DNA of 64,000 bases. Origin: Cognatundibacterium squillarum (GTDB lineage: Bacteria > Pseudomonadota > Gammaproteobacteria > Burkholderiales > Burkholderiaceae_D). Within the stretch, counting starts at the first letter, position 1, and each line of letters opens with the position of its first letter. The translations under genes were made by a program, and so were the position numbers. This document shows, piece by piece, positions 38,159 to 46,053 of the stretch. The stretch lies in NCBI RefSeq assembly GCF_014652435.1, contig NZ_BMYU01000005.1:62001-126000 (forward strand), read 5' to 3'. Under the pieces are notes generated by a model, which was given only the letters and a program-made list of their open reading frames with translations, ran no database searches and was not told where the DNA came from.

Positions 38159-38205
38159 ATACCACGTACATACCGCTTGACAACCACTTTTGCCAGTCAT
38201 AAAGT
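38159..38205 (+). promoter_or_regulatory. Promoter of the TonB-dependent receptor with three phased operator-like motifs
   Basis: TTGACA (38177-38182), 17-base spacer, TAAAGT (38200-38205). Motifs ATACCAC, ATACCGC and CAACCAC start at 38159, 38170 and 38181, exactly 11 bases apart, the last overlapping the -35 box. The nagK promoter has the same design at 44967-45013. The predicted transcript has an untranslated leader of more than 300 bases. Confidence 0.75.
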
Positions 38206-38527
38206 GAGCCTCAATTCGAATTGATGCTTATTTTTTAGGCTGTATAAAGACTGAAAAAGCAGGGCGGATTTCGGAGCAGGCGAAGCAGCACGGTTTGTCC
38301 TCAGGCAGATTTGTGCAGCCGTCAGCGAACAGGCTGACCCGCTTCGCGCCAGACTGAGTGGCTTGCCCAACAGGCATACCAGTCGGTTGCGGCGAACCGA
38401 CTTGGTTCCGGATCACTGAACTGGAATTAAAGTGGAATGACTCTGAGGGGTGGGCAGTGAACACGCCAGTGTGATGACAGCAAACGGTTGTCATGCTGCT
38501 TTCAAAAATGTAAACGAGGGGGAGTAA
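38206..38527 (+). promoter_or_regulatory. Long, hairpin-rich 5' leader of the TonB receptor mRNA
   Basis: It begins with the perfect 14-bp palindrome TCAATTCGAATTGA (38211-38224) at the expected transcript start. Further stems: GTCAGC/GCTGAC (38321-38338), GTCGGTT/AACCGAC (38382-38401), ATGACA/TGTCAT (38474-38494). A GAGGGGGAG site precedes the ATG. No coding frame is supported here. Confidence 0.5.
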
Positions 38528-41179
38528 ATGAAAAAAAGTCTCACAACCGGACTGACACCGATTGCTGCTGCAGTCGCCCTGTTGTCCATCAGCGCCAGTG
38601 TTTCCGCGCAACAGGCAGAAAAGCCACAGGAAGTGGTTGTTACCGGTATTCGCGCTTCGCTGCAACAATCGATCAATCAGAAACGCAATGCGGATTCTCT
38701 GGTTGAAGTCATCACCGCAGAAGACGTCGGCAAAATGCCGGACAAAAACGTGGCAGATTCCCTGCAGCGTATTCCTGGTGTGAACGTCGCAACTGCCGGT
38801 GGTACTGAAGGTGGCTTCGGTGAAAACGACCGCGTATCCCTGCGCGGCACACCGTCTGCACTGACACTGACAACGTTCAACGGTCACTCTATCTCCAGTG
38901 GTGACTGGTACGCTGCAAACATCGCCGGCGGTGGCCGCAGCGTCAGCTATTCTCTGTTCCCGTCTGAACTGATCGGCCGTGTGACTGTGTATAAAACAGC
39001 GCAGGCAGATCTGGTCGAAGGTGGTGCAGCAGGTTCCGTGGATATCGAATCCCGCAAACCGCTGGACTTCAAACAAAAACTGACAGCCATCGGTTCCCTG
39101 CAAGGCGTGAACTCCAGTCTGGCTGGCAAAACCAATGCGCAGATCAGCGGTCTGGTCAACTGGAAGAGCGATGACAATTCCGTTGGCGTCATGGTCCAGG
39201 CATTTGATCAGAAGCGTTCGCTGCTGCGTGACGGTCAGGAATTCCTGTGGTGGGACAAAATGGTTCCCGGCTACGATGGTTCCGGCTGGGTACAGGCTAA
39301 CCCGAATGTTCTGGGTAAAAACCTCTCTCTGCTGACCGGTACTGCGCAATTCTCGCAAGAGCGCGAAACCAAAGGCGGTATGATTGATCTGCAATACAAG
39401 GTCAATCCTGATCTGACATTTGATCTGACCGGTTTCTACAGCAAACTGGAAGCGTCTAACGTCAACCGCAATATGATGTTTGCTCCTTACTCTGCAATGA
39501 CCAATGGCTGGAGCGGTAAGGGCGGCGTTGCACCATCGAACTGGACTGTGGTTGGCGACACCATCACTTCCCTGACACTGCCAGGCAGCTGCCCGACAGG
39601 TCTGGATTGCTCCAATATGTCCACAACAGTGCAGGATATCGCTGTGCGTCCGGGTTCTTACAGTGATTCCCGTTTTGTGAATCTGGATGTGTCTTACAAA
39701 GCCAGCAAAGATCTGAGCTTCACTGGTAAAGTGGGTCAGACGCAGGGTACAGGCCACACCCGTGACATCGGTTATGAAGTCTGGAATGCTTACTCCGGCG
39801 GCAGCATTACTTTGTTCGGTCTGAGTGAGCCGGCACGTATCGTTGTACCGGGCTCCGACAAGCTGACTTTCCGTCCTAACGGTCCTATCGGTGGCTGGGC
39901 ATCCGATGTGACTGCAACAGATAAAGAATCTTACGGTCAGTTCGACGGTACATTCAAAACCGGTAACGATATTCTGCAAAGCATCAAGTTTGGTGCACGC
40001 GTTGCAACACACAAACGTGATCTGACCAATCTGGCAGGTACTGTGGATGCAGCAGGCACACTGGTGGCCAATGCACCGAAAGACGTGACGACACTGAACT
40101 CCAGTCTGCCAAACGTGCTGAATAACACCTGGACACTGACCGGTGATTCCGTGACTGCGTGGGCAAACAAGTATGTCACTTTCAATACCCATGCTTATCA
40201 GGCTGAATTCAACGTCAAAGAAGACGTACAGTCTGCTTATGCAATGGCAAACTTCAACACAGAAAAAGTATCCGGTAACTTCGGTGTGCGTTTTGTGAAC
40301 ACCAAAGAACGTGTTGAAAACGGTTCCCCGAACAATACCTGGGCACCGATCGTGACAGAAAATACCTACACCGACATTCTGCCTAGCGCAAACTTCCGTG
40401 TAGATATCGCTGACAAACTGGTAGGCCGTTTTGCAGTAAGCCGCACCATGGCACGTCCTGACTTCGGTCAGCTGGCTGCACTGTCGCTGCTGGACACACA
40501 GATGACCGGTTCCGGTGGTAACCCTAACCTGAAACCTATCCGTTCGAATAACTTCGATCTGGGTGTGGAATGGTACTTTGCACCAAAATCCATGGTATCC
40601 GCAGGCATCTACAATATGTCGATGGATTCTTATGTGACTTACGGTTCTTTCACGCAGCAGTTCTATAACTATGCGCAGAAAAAAGTCACTGACTACAAAA
40701 TGAGTGCAGCGACTAACACCACAGCAGAAGTCAAAGGTCTGGAACTGGCTTATGTTCAGGACTTCGGCAACGGTTTCGGTGTGAACGGTAACTACACTTA
40801 TGCTGACGGTAAAGAAACCGGTAAAGCGCCGGGTTCTGCCTGCGCAGCCACCGGTGACTGCAGCATGGTGGGTACTTCCCGTCATTCTTACAACCTGGGT
40901 GCTTACTTCGAAAACAGCAAGTTCAGCGCACGTGTTCAGTACAACTACCGTTCTAAATTCCTGAACGGTCTGGATCGTAACTCTGCGATTTATCAGGATG
41001 CAGTCGGCACTATCTCCGCATCTCTGGGTTACAACCTGACTGATAACATCAGCCTGACACTGGAAGGTAAAGATCTGAACAATCCGATGCTGAAGTCTTA
41101 CGCAACAACACCGGATCAGCCACGTGCCTTCTACAAAAACGGCCGTCAGATTTTCTTCGGCGTACGCGCAAAAATCTGA
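38528..41179 (+). CDS. TonB-dependent outer-membrane receptor, probably for GlcNAc oligosaccharides
   Basis: 883 residues. A signal peptide (MKKSLTTGLTPIAAAVALLS, cleavage near VSA-QQ) is followed by a TonB box-like EVVVTGI and a plug domain (about 35-170, ITAEDVGKMPDKNVADSLQRIPGVNV in motif form) and a 22-strand barrel ending in IFFGVRAKI. The ITAEDVGKMPDxNVAExLQRIPG pattern marks the Caulobacter/Xanthomonas-type subfamily that takes up carbohydrates. Co-regulation with the nag operon and its own TonB-Exb genes point to chitooligosaccharides or GlcNAc. A long leader and terminator frame it. Substrate is inferred from context only. Confidence 0.9.
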   Translation: MKKSLTTGLTPIAAAVALLSISASVSAQQAEKPQEVVVTGIRASLQQSINQKRNADSLVEVITAEDVGKMPDKNVADSLQRIPGVNVATAGGTEGGFGENDRVSLRGTPSALTLTTFNGHSISSGDWYAANIAGGGRSVSYSLFPSELIGRVTVYKTAQADLVEGGAAGSVDIESRKPLDFKQKLTAIGSLQGVNSSLAGKTNAQISGLVNWKSDDNSVGVMVQAFDQKRSLLRDGQEFLWWDKMVPGYDGSGWVQANPNVLGKNLSLLTGTAQFSQERETKGGMIDLQYKVNPDLTFDLTGFYSKLEASNVNRNMMFAPYSAMTNGWSGKGGVAPSNWTVVGDTITSLTLPGSCPTGLDCSNMSTTVQDIAVRPGSYSDSRFVNLDVSYKASKDLSFTGKVGQTQGTGHTRDIGYEVWNAYSGGSITLFGLSEPARIVVPGSDKLTFRPNGPIGGWASDVTATDKESYGQFDGTFKTGNDILQSIKFGARVATHKRDLTNLAGTVDAAGTLVANAPKDVTTLNSSLPNVLNNTWTLTGDSVTAWANKYVTFNTHAYQAEFNVKEDVQSAYAMANFNTEKVSGNFGVRFVNTKERVENGSPNNTWAPIVTENTYTDILPSANFRVDIADKLVGRFAVSRTMARPDFGQLAALSLLDTQMTGSGGNPNLKPIRSNNFDLGVEWYFAPKSMVSAGIYNMSMDSYVTYGSFTQQFYNYAQKKVTDYKMSAATNTTAEVKGLELAYVQDFGNGFGVNGNYTYADGKETGKAPGSACAATGDCSMVGTSRHSYNLGAYFENSKFSARVQYNYRSKFLNGLDRNSAIYQDAVGTISASLGYNLTDNISLTLEGKDLNNPMLKSYATTPDQPRAFYKNGRQIFFGVRAKI

Positions 41180-41220
41180 TTGAACTGATTGTCACCACTC
41201 CGACCAGCGTCGGAACCTTC

Positions 41221-41254
41221 AATGGCGGAGCGCATCCTGCTCCGCCATTTTTTT
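41221..41254 (+). terminator. Rho-independent terminator after the TonB-dependent receptor
   Basis: Stem AATGGCGGAG (41221-41230) with CTCCGCCATT (41240-41249), then seven Ts. It separates the receptor from the tonB-exb genes. Confidence 0.88.
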
Positions 41255-41327
41255 GAGTAAGTATCAATATTCCGGTTAATAAATATCTGGTTCAGCCTGT
41301 TGCTGCCTGTGCTTCTGTTCGTTTTTT

Positions 41328-41356
41328 TTGAGCAGGAATACATACAGCAGTATGTT
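41328..41356 (+). promoter_or_regulatory. Possible promoter of the tonB-exb operon
   Basis: TTGAGC (41328-41333) and TATGTT (41351-41356) with a 17-base spacer, 57 bases before the tonB ATG. The -10 box is a modest match. Confidence 0.4.
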
Positions 41357-41412
41357 GCAAATCCCCGTGATCTGCGCGGCAGCAGAACGGAAATCAGTCA
41401 GGAAGGGAAGGT

Positions 41413-42084
41413 ATGGATTTTTCAAATCGCCAGCAAGAGCCGGGCAAGAAGTTTCTCGGCATAGGGCTGGTCATCGCATTTCACGCGATACTTGTGTACG
41501 CGTTACTGAACGGTCTCGGACATAAAATCGTCCAGATCATTCAGAAACCACTGGAAACCAAAATGGTGGAAGAGGTCAAACCGCCTCCGCCACCACCGGA
41601 CACACCACCGCCGCCACCACCAAAACTGGCAGCGCCACCACCACCGTTCATCCCTCCGCCAGAGGTAGCGGTACAGCCACAGGTTCAGCAAAACACGATC
41701 TCTACCGTGACCAACACCAAGCCGGAAAACCCGACTTTCGTGAAATCGGCACCACCGGTAGATACCAAACCTGCTGAACCCAAGCCAGCCGCACCCGCCG
41801 TGGTTCAGGCAGTGATCGACTTCAGCGCAAGTGGCTGCAAACCGGAATATCCGCGTGCATCCGCCCGTAACGAAGAAACCGGTACCACCCGTCTGGCAGT
41901 CCTGATCGGTGCAGACGGTTCGGTGGCCGAAGTCAAGATCGAGAAATCCAGTGGATTCCGCGCCCTTGATAACGCCGTCCGTAACCAGCTGATGTCCGGT
42001 AGCTGCCGGAATAAACCGGGCCTGGTGGATGGCAAGCCACAACAAACCTGGACGCACGTGGATTACGTCTGGAAACTCGACTGA
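41413..42084 (+). CDS. tonB: TonB energy-transducing protein
   Basis: 223 residues. A cytoplasmic N-terminus leads to one membrane segment at about 15-37 (LGIGLVIAFHAILVYALLNG) with a His inside, matching the functional transmembrane His of TonB. A proline-rich periplasmic spacer (about 55-90, runs of five to six prolines) follows, then a C-terminal domain of the TonB/energy-transducer family (about 135-223, ATTRLAVLIGADGSVAEVKI in part, WTHVDYVWKLD at the end). The ribosome site GGAAGGGAAGG is strong. It should serve the receptor encoded just upstream. A structured 213-base element separates it from exbB. Confidence 0.93.
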   Translation: MDFSNRQQEPGKKFLGIGLVIAFHAILVYALLNGLGHKIVQIIQKPLETKMVEEVKPPPPPPDTPPPPPPKLAAPPPPFIPPPEVAVQPQVQQNTISTVTNTKPENPTFVKSAPPVDTKPAEPKPAAPAVVQAVIDFSASGCKPEYPRASARNEETGTTRLAVLIGADGSVAEVKIEKSSGFRALDNAVRNQLMSGSCRNKPGLVDGKPQQTWTHVDYVWKLD

Positions 42085-42149
42085 TCCCGCATAACAAAGG
42101 CGGTCAGACAACGTACCCGGAAGGGCACAGTTCTGACCAACTGATAAAA

Positions 42150-42362
42150 GGAACGTATTACATCACCTTCAGGGAGTGCGAACTTGAGCATCAAATCGCC
42201 GGACTTTGTTAGTCAGCGACGTTCCCTTCGGGTTGCACGTCACAGTCGCGCCGGACTGCGTTAAGTACTTTGTCCATCGCCCCACGATGGACGGCAGTAC
42301 TTGCCTTGCCGGCACACCTGTGACGCACAACGCATCTCCCTGCTGATGAAGTAATACGTTCC
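42150..42362. repeat. ~213-bp nested inverted-repeat element between tonB and exbB
   Basis: Outer arms 42150-42180 and 42331-42362 pair over 12 perfect bases (GGAACGTATTAC) and then CAGGGAG and TGCG with small mismatches. A second stem pairs TTGCACGTCACAG (42233-42245) with CTGTGACGCACAA (42318-42330), then GCCGG/CCGGC. The centre is a strong hairpin: AAGTACT (42263-42269) and GTCCATCG (42272-42279) with CGATGGAC (42285-42292) and AGTACTT (42296-42302). It could be a structured RNA in the operon mRNA or a small non-autonomous mobile element. No target-site duplication was seen. Confidence 0.75.
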
Positions 42363-42405
42363 AGTAAGCACTACCAACCTTATTTTGTTTAAAGGAAGCA
42401 CCATA

Positions 42406-43266
42406 ATGAAAAACCGTTTCTCCGCATTCCTGGCTGCCGCCGTACTGGCCCTGACCGCAGCAGTTGCCGCACCTGTGATGGCACAAGAACAAGCCTCCGC
42501 AGCCGCACCGGCCACTTCCGCACAAGCCTCTGCAGCAGCACCTGCAGCATCCGTTCCTGCAGCAGCACCGGCAGCTGAAGGCGGCGCAGCAAAAGAAGTG
42601 ATCGAAAACCCGTACGGCCTGGACGCGCTCTGGAAAACCGGTGACTTCGTCGCCAAAGGCACCCTGATCATCATGATCATCATGTCCATGGGCTCCTGGT
42701 ACATCCTGATCACCAAAACCATCGACCAGGTCAAACTGTCCGGTCAGGCTGGTGAAGCACGCTCCAAATTCTGGAAAGCTGCTTCCGTACAAGCTGGCGT
42801 AAGCTCCCTGAAAGACGGCAGCCCGTTCCGCTTCATCGCTGAATCCGGCGTGAAAGCCAGCGAACACCACGAAGGTGCCCTGCTGGAACAAATCGACCTG
42901 AACACCTGGGTATCCATGTCCATCCAGCGCGCTGTTGAAAAAGTACAGTCCCGCCTGCAAGACGGCCTGGCATTCCTGGCAACCGTTGGTTCGACTGCAC
43001 CGTTCGTTGGTCTGTTCGGTACCGTTTGGGGTATTTACCACGCGCTGACAGCGATCGGTATGTCCGGTCAGGCATCCATCGACAAAGTCGCTGGTCCGGT
43101 TGGTGAAGCGCTGATCATGACCGCAATCGGTCTGGGCGTCGCGGTTCCTGCAGTTCTGGGTTACAACTTCCTGGTACGCCGCAACAAATCCGCGATGGAA
43201 GAAGTGCGTGCTTTCGCTGCCGACCTGCACTCCGTGCTGCTGTCCGGCAACATGGGCAAGAAATAA
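42406..43266 (+). CDS. exbB: ExbB proton channel subunit with exported N-terminal extension
   Basis: 286 residues from ATG 42406. The N-terminus has a signal peptide-like stretch (MKNRFSAFLAAAVLALTAAV) and an Ala/Pro-rich linker (about 25-60), a feature of the longer ExbB type. The MotA/TolQ/ExbB core has membrane segments at about 85-107 (IIMIIMSMGSWYILI), 190-215 (FLATVGSTAPFVGLFGTVWG) and 230-258 (ALIMTAIGLGVAVPAVLGYN). With ExbD it turns the proton gradient into TonB movement. It follows the structured tonB-exbB gap; hairpins follow its stop. Confidence 0.95.
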   Translation: MKNRFSAFLAAAVLALTAAVAAPVMAQEQASAAAPATSAQASAAAPAASVPAAAPAAEGGAAKEVIENPYGLDALWKTGDFVAKGTLIIMIIMSMGSWYILITKTIDQVKLSGQAGEARSKFWKAASVQAGVSSLKDGSPFRFIAESGVKASEHHEGALLEQIDLNTWVSMSIQRAVEKVQSRLQDGLAFLATVGSTAPFVGLFGTVWGIYHALTAIGMSGQASIDKVAGPVGEALIMTAIGLGVAVPAVLGYNFLVRRNKSAMEEVRAFAADLHSVLLSGNMGKK

Positions 43267-43280
43267 TCTGACCGGAACCA

Positions 43281-43368
43281 CAGGAGGCAACGCCTCCTGA
43301 ACTCCGCACACCAGACCCCGGCCCCGTCGTGCCCTGACTGTCTCCTGTCAGCAGACACCCCGGCCGGG
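43281..43368 (+). promoter_or_regulatory. Paired hairpins in the exbB-exbD gap
   Basis: First stem CAGGAGGC/GCCTCCTG (43281-43299, three-base loop). Second, CCCGGCC (43317-43323) with GGCCGGG (43362-43368), enclosing CTGAC/GTCAG (43334-43351). No T run follows, so this is not an ordinary terminator; it may stabilise or process the mRNA and set the ExbB:ExbD ratio. Confidence 0.5.
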
Positions 43369-43399
43369 ACAAGCGAATCAAGAAGGAAAGAGAACAACT

Positions 43400-43834
43400 A
43401 TGGGAATGGCAGTCGGCAACGATGGTGATGAAGACGAAGTCAACAGCACCATTAACACCACCCCGCTGGTAGACGTCATGCTCGTGCTCCTGATCATCTT
43501 CCTGATCACCACCCCGGTGATCACCGACGTGGTCAAACTCAAGCTGCCGGCAGAACGCAACCAGGTCTACAAAACCAAACCGGAAAACATCACCATCTCT
43601 GTGAGCAAAGACGGTGACATCTACTGGAACGGCGCGATCCGTCCGCTGGCCGGAGGCACAGAAGCCCTGTTCGACCAGCTGAAAGTGGAATCGGTCAAAC
43701 AACCGCAACCGGAAGTCCACATCCGTGGCGACCAGAACACCCGTTACGAATTCGTCGGGCGCACGATTCTGGCAGCGCAACGTGCCGGTATTGCGAAAGT
43801 GGCGTTCGTGATTGAACCGCCACCGAAGAGCTAA
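43400..43834 (+). CDS. exbD: ExbD biopolymer transport protein, first copy
   Basis: 144 residues. One membrane segment (about 19-42) carries the proton-relay aspartate in NTTPLVDVMLVLLIIFLITTP; the periplasmic domain follows (DVVKLKLPAERNQVY and on). It is part of the tonB-exbB-exbD-exbD-exbD group and is followed 13 bases later by a second exbD. Confidence 0.94.
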   Translation: MGMAVGNDGDEDEVNSTINTTPLVDVMLVLLIIFLITTPVITDVVKLKLPAERNQVYKTKPENITISVSKDGDIYWNGAIRPLAGGTEALFDQLKVESVKQPQPEVHIRGDQNTRYEFVGRTILAAQRAGIAKVAFVIEPPPKS

Positions 43835-43847
43835 GGAAGGAAAGACG

Positions 43848-44279
43848 ATGGGAATGCAAATAGGCGGAGGCGGATCCTCCTCTGAACCGGAAGTCATGAC
43901 CGAACTGAACATGACGCCGCTGATCGACGTCATGCTGGTACTGATCATCATGTTCATCATTACGATCCCGATTCAGAACCACTCGATCAACCTGAATCTG
44001 CCGACCGGACCATCCAGCCCGCCGATCACAGAACCAGTCGTGATCAACATCGACGTGGACTTTGACGGCACAGTGCTGTGGAACGGTGCAGCAGTACCGA
44101 CCCGTGGTGAACTGGAAGCGAAGCTGAGCGAAGTGGCAGCTCAGCCGAATCAGCCGGAAGTACATCTGCGTCCGAATGCGGTCGTGGAGTACAAATCGGT
44201 GGCTGCGGTGATGGCCTCGGCACAGCGTCTGGGCGTGACCAAGATCGGTATGGTGGGGAACGAGCAGTTCCTGAAATAA
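43848..44279 (+). CDS. exbD: ExbD biopolymer transport protein, second copy
   Basis: 143 residues. The glycine-rich start (MGMQIGGGGSSSEPEV) is followed by LNMTPLIDVMLVLIIMFIIT with the proton-relay Asp, and a periplasmic domain ending ASAQRLGVTKIGMVGNEQFLK. Two ExbD types with one ExbB are common in carbohydrate-uptake TonB systems of this kind. A GGAAGGAAAG site precedes the ATG. Confidence 0.94.
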   Translation: MGMQIGGGGSSSEPEVMTELNMTPLIDVMLVLIIMFIITIPIQNHSINLNLPTGPSSPPITEPVVINIDVDFDGTVLWNGAAVPTRGELEAKLSEVAAQPNQPEVHLRPNAVVEYKSVAAVMASAQRLGVTKIGMVGNEQFLK

Positions 44280-44387
44280 GGCTGTTAAACTGCCTTCTCC
44301 GGCAGGCGCACCAGCAGTACTGCATACGTTGGCATGATGTGTTCTGAATCCGGATATGAATAAACATATTTCACAGGAGACAGAATT

Positions 44388-44804
44388 ATGCTGAGGAATG
44401 ATGCCCGGGGTACAGATGAACCTGATGCGCTGTTCACGGAAATCAATATGTCGCCAATGGTTGATGTATTGCTGGCGATTGTTGTGATGTTTTTGTTTTC
44501 GATACCTGTCCAGTATCACGAAATTCGGTATGGAGAGCACTCTTGCTTTCCGCTGCCGGCACCTGTCATTGACATTGATATCGATTTTGATGGCAGTCTG
44601 TTGTGGAATGGTGATCCCGTTGCAAGTCAGTCAGCACTGGAGGCAAAGATGGCAGAGGCAGCGTCGGAGCGGGTTCAGCCGGAATTTTTCATCCGGCCAA
44701 ATGCCTTCGTTGAGTACAAAGCGGTCGCTGCCGTGATGGCCTCGGCACAGCGTCTGGGCGTAACCAAGATCGGTATGGTGGGGAACGAGCAGTTTTTACG
44801 CTGA
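44388..44804 (+). CDS. ExbD-like protein, third and diverged copy
   Basis: 138 residues. It keeps the overall ExbD build and the membrane Asp (INMSPMVDVLLAIVVMFLFS) but its periplasmic half diverges from the other two (IRYGEHSCFPLPAPVIDIDI), including a Cys. The last stretch ASAQRLGVTKIGMVGNEQFL is identical to that of the second copy, and the DNA there (44733-44794) matches 44208-44269 at 61 of 62 bases, far above the rest of the gene. That suggests tandem duplication plus recent gene conversion. It may be functional or on the way to decay; a GGAG site precedes its ATG. Confidence 0.85.
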   Translation: MLRNDARGTDEPDALFTEINMSPMVDVLLAIVVMFLFSIPVQYHEIRYGEHSCFPLPAPVIDIDIDFDGSLLWNGDPVASQSALEAKMAEAASERVQPEFFIRPNAFVEYKAVAAVMASAQRLGVTKIGMVGNEQFLR

Positions 44805-44892
44805 AAAAATTGATGAAGCGTATGCAGTCCAGTGAGGATTAAGCGACGCAATGGCAGTGAGGCAGGTGCGAGTGGTTGCTGGTGTGTCGTAT

Positions 44893-44919
44893 AAAACCTA
44901 AGTCAGATCAGGGTTTTTT
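44893..44919 (+). terminator. Possible weak terminator after the exbD array
   Basis: AAAACC (44893-44898) can pair with GGTTTT (44912-44917) across a 13-base loop, followed by Ts. The stem is short, so this is tentative. Confidence 0.35.
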
Positions 44920-44966
44920 CGGAGCGAGGGTAAAGAGGTATTAGTGCAGTAGTGAAAATCGGTTAG

Positions 44967-45013
44967 ATACCACTTAAATACCTATTGACAACCACTATAA
45001 AAAGCTCTTACAG
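44967..45013 (+). promoter_or_regulatory. Promoter of the nag operon with three phased operator-like motifs
   Basis: TTGACA (44985-44990), 17-base spacer, TTACAG (45008-45013, weak). ATACCAC, ATACCTA and CAACCAC start at 44967, 44978 and 44989, exactly 11 bases apart as at the TonB receptor promoter, where the stretch TTGACAACCACT is identical. No full palindrome like that at 38125 was found here. Confidence 0.7.
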
Positions 45014-45098
45014 TGAGACAGATGATTTTAACAGAAAACCTCAGTAGCGCTGATTTACCGCGCGGCTGAATGTTCGCTACCGGACACCTGAAAACACC

Positions 45099-46034
45099 AT
45101 GTATAACCGAGATCAATCTGCACAAACTCCGTCGATAAACCTGAATTCTGCTGCATCAGACTTGCTGTATCTGGCAGGTGTGGATGGCGGCGGAACTGGA
45201 ACGCGAGTGGTGTTGAGTACACCGGACGGGCAAGAGCTGGCGCGTGGTGCCGGCGGGCCAGGTGGTCTGGCACTGGGGCGTGCGGAGTCCTGGCAATCGG
45301 TGATGACGGCACTGACACAGGCTTTTGAAATTGCAGGGATTGCAATGCCGCCTTTACAGCAGATCGGTATCGGTTTCGGACTGGCTGGCGTAACGGTAAC
45401 TGCGTGGCGTGAAGAGTTTTTGCAACTGAATCCTGGCTTCGGTTTGCTGATTGTGGAAAGCGACGCATATACCACGCTGCTGGGCGCACACGGTGGCGAA
45501 GCCGGTGCGATTATCGCGCTTGGTACCGGCAGTGTCGGCGAAGCTTTATACAGCGACGGATCGCGTCTGGAAGTCGGTGGCTGGGGTTTTCCTATCGGTG
45601 ATGAAGCCAGTGGTGCATGGCTGGGCTGGCAGGCAGTGAATTATCTGCAAAGGGTGCTGGACGGTCGTCAGCCTGCCGAGGCACTGGCATTGGCGCTGGA
45701 AGAGCATACGGGCAATTGCCGTGATTCCTTGTTTGCATGGATGGGTAATGCGAATCAGACCCGGTATGCGAGTCTTGCGCCAACTGTAATCCGCATGGCG
45801 GAACACAGTGAAGTCGCCCGCCAGCTGTTGCAGACTGCCGGACAGGATATCGCGCAGATGGCGGCAGCACTGACAGCGAAAGAACAATTAAGTATTGCTT
45901 TATGCGGTGGTCTGGCGCCCGTGCTGAAACCGTATATTCCGCAAGCTTTGCAACAAACACTGACAGAGCCGCAGGCTGATTCTGCGACCGGTGCGATGTT
46001 GCTGGTGAAAAGACAGAGCCGGAAACTACAATAA
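45099..46034 (+). CDS. nagK: N-acetylglucosamine kinase, BadF/BadG family
   Basis: ATP-dependent phosphorylation of cytoplasmic GlcNAc to GlcNAc-6-phosphate. The 311-residue protein has the ASKHA phosphate-1 loop LAGVDGGGTGTRVVLSTPDG near residue 27, the middle DAYTTLLGAHGGEAGAIIALGTGSVG near residue 125, and GGWGFPIGDEASGAWLG near 150 as in mammalian-type GlcNAc kinases. About 20 residues precede the core, so the true start could be a little downstream. It heads the operon nagK-nagR-nagA-nagB-ABC-GH3-ATPase, behind the shared promoter module. Alternative: glucosamine kinase. Confidence 0.85.
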   Translation: MYNRDQSAQTPSINLNSAASDLLYLAGVDGGGTGTRVVLSTPDGQELARGAGGPGGLALGRAESWQSVMTALTQAFEIAGIAMPPLQQIGIGFGLAGVTVTAWREEFLQLNPGFGLLIVESDAYTTLLGAHGGEAGAIIALGTGSVGEALYSDGSRLEVGGWGFPIGDEASGAWLGWQAVNYLQRVLDGRQPAEALALALEEHTGNCRDSLFAWMGNANQTRYASLAPTVIRMAEHSEVARQLLQTAGQDIAQMAAALTAKEQLSIALCGGLAPVLKPYIPQALQQTLTEPQADSATGAMLLVKRQSRKLQ

Positions 46035-46053
46035 CAGGTTTTGGGAGGAACAG

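Noticed and set aside
38125..38224. CRISPR-like or phage attachment site from the palindromes before the receptor gene
   Set aside because: There is no repeat-spacer order and no integrase or tRNA gene nearby; promoter operators explain them better.
38228..40885. Very long open frame (885 codons) on the minus strand opposite the TonB receptor gene
   Set aside because: It is a shadow of the receptor's codon use. The translation is rich in Cys, His and Arg with no domain, and the plus-strand frame has a signal peptide, plug and barrel pattern plus start and stop signals.
41580..41660. Short tandem repeat inside tonB
   Set aside because: It encodes the proline-rich spacer normal for TonB.
41503..43960. 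Long minus-strand frames opposite tonB, exbB and exbD
   Set aside because: Repetitive Arg/Trp/Gly or Cys composition from proline and alanine codons read backwards; the plus-strand genes have clear motifs.
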